From positions 1-49,000 of the forward strand of contig JAPCJK010000003.1 of assembly GCA_027886975.1 (NCBI GenBank): DNA of 49,000 nt. Direction: 5' to 3'. Both the position numbers and the translations under genes were made by a program. A model generated the notes under the pieces. That model was given only the letters and a program-made list of their open reading frames with translations, ran no database searches and had not been told where the DNA came from. Positions 48,934 to 49,000 of this stretch are shown here, piece after piece. Source of the DNA: Nitrososphaerota archaeon. GTDB taxonomy: Archaea > Thermoproteota > Nitrososphaeria > Nitrososphaerales > Gagatemarchaeaceae. Position 1 is the stretch's first letter; the number at the start of each line of letters is the position of its first letter.

Positions 48934-49000
48934 CTACCTCAGACCGAGGGGCAGCCCGGAATATTCCCCGACCTCGCGCGTGTTCGGCGTCGACTCGGAC
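48934..49000 (-). CDS. C-terminal end of a gene cut by the window edge
   Basis: Twenty-one codons (ending VGEYSGLPLGLR) before a TAG at 48936-48934, with GC-rich third positions typical of this genome. Too short to identify. Confidence 0.3.
   Translation of the reverse strand, partial: SESTPNTREVGEYSGLPLGLR

Noticed and set aside
48600-49000. Possible 5S, SRP or 23S rRNA piece
   Set aside because: Short matches such as CCGAACACG exist, but conserved helices of 5S, the SRP helix 8 motif and rRNA core sequences could not be found.
1-49000. CRISPR arrays, insertion sequences, long direct repeats
   Set aside because: No spaced direct repeats, transposase motifs or paired terminal inverted repeats were seen; only the two LAGLIDADG genes look mobile.

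Overview
The window comes from an archaeon. The support is an A-type ATP synthase operon, TFE, Trm56, TiaS, Tsr3, NAC, Nre, Mre11-Rad50, an ESCRT-III (CdvB-like) protein, archaeal-type RNase P RNA and an initiator tRNA with archaeal bulge-helix-bulge introns. The ESCRT-III protein, a DUF4443 protein and the intron-rich tRNA point to the TACK group, most likely a Nitrososphaeria-like (thaumarchaeal) lineage. This placement is inference, because no 16S/23S rRNA is present. GC is fairly high. Genes are packed on both strands, convergent pairs often overlap at their 3' ends, and many starts are TTG or GTG lying 25-35 bases after a TATA-like box, which suggests mostly leaderless transcription.

Layout. 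1-2019: 3' part of a B12-dependent ribonucleotide reductase and a small AtpZ/AtpI-like membrane protein. 2009-7287 (minus): ATP synthase operon H-F-E-A-B-D ending in a previously easy-to-miss 45-residue ORF; subunits C, I and K are not here. 7407-9477 (minus): a membrane/winged-helix protein, NAC, a PUA protein and a CopD-like membrane protein. 9565-11269 (plus): Trm56, TFE and an HD phosphohydrolase joined by start/stop overlaps, then a Cys-rich miniprotein. 11340-11916: a LAGLIDADG ORF running into an initiator tRNA gene with three introns. 12074-19302: FAD-Rieske oxidoreductase, ureohydrolase, a PLP lyase, TiaS, an Lrp-type effector domain, a second LAGLIDADG ORF, Tsr3 and a flavin split-barrel protein.

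19386-19681 is the RNase P RNA gene. It is followed by a DNA-repair island (Mre11, Rad50, Nre) and AlaX. 25288-36112 is a mosaic of small zinc-ribbon proteins, an EamA transporter, an F420-type oxidoreductase, methyltransferases, a MIP18-like protein, a DUF4443 regulator, a HIT protein, a CAP-domain surface protein, the ESCRT-III protein and NAD(P)H-hydrate epimerase. 36210-41890: a BtuF-like protein without a signal peptide, a sarcosine-oxidase-like enzyme, membrane proteins, an MFS transporter, a Y-family polymerase and a DUF72 protein.

41970-44626 is a tight three-gene cassette: a helical protein, an SPFH-domain/zinc-ribbon protein and a double zinc-ribbon protein. It is the best candidate for a poorly described membrane-associated system. 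The right end carries a hydrolase/SRPBCC pair, more zinc ribbons, an apparently N-terminally eroded CGNR zinc-finger gene, an FKBP, and a partial gene at the edge.

RNA biology is a theme: Trm56, TiaS, Tsr3, AlaX, RNase P RNA, an intron-bearing tRNA, PUA and TFE all fall in one 25 kb stretch. All calls rest on reading motifs by eye; no searches were run.
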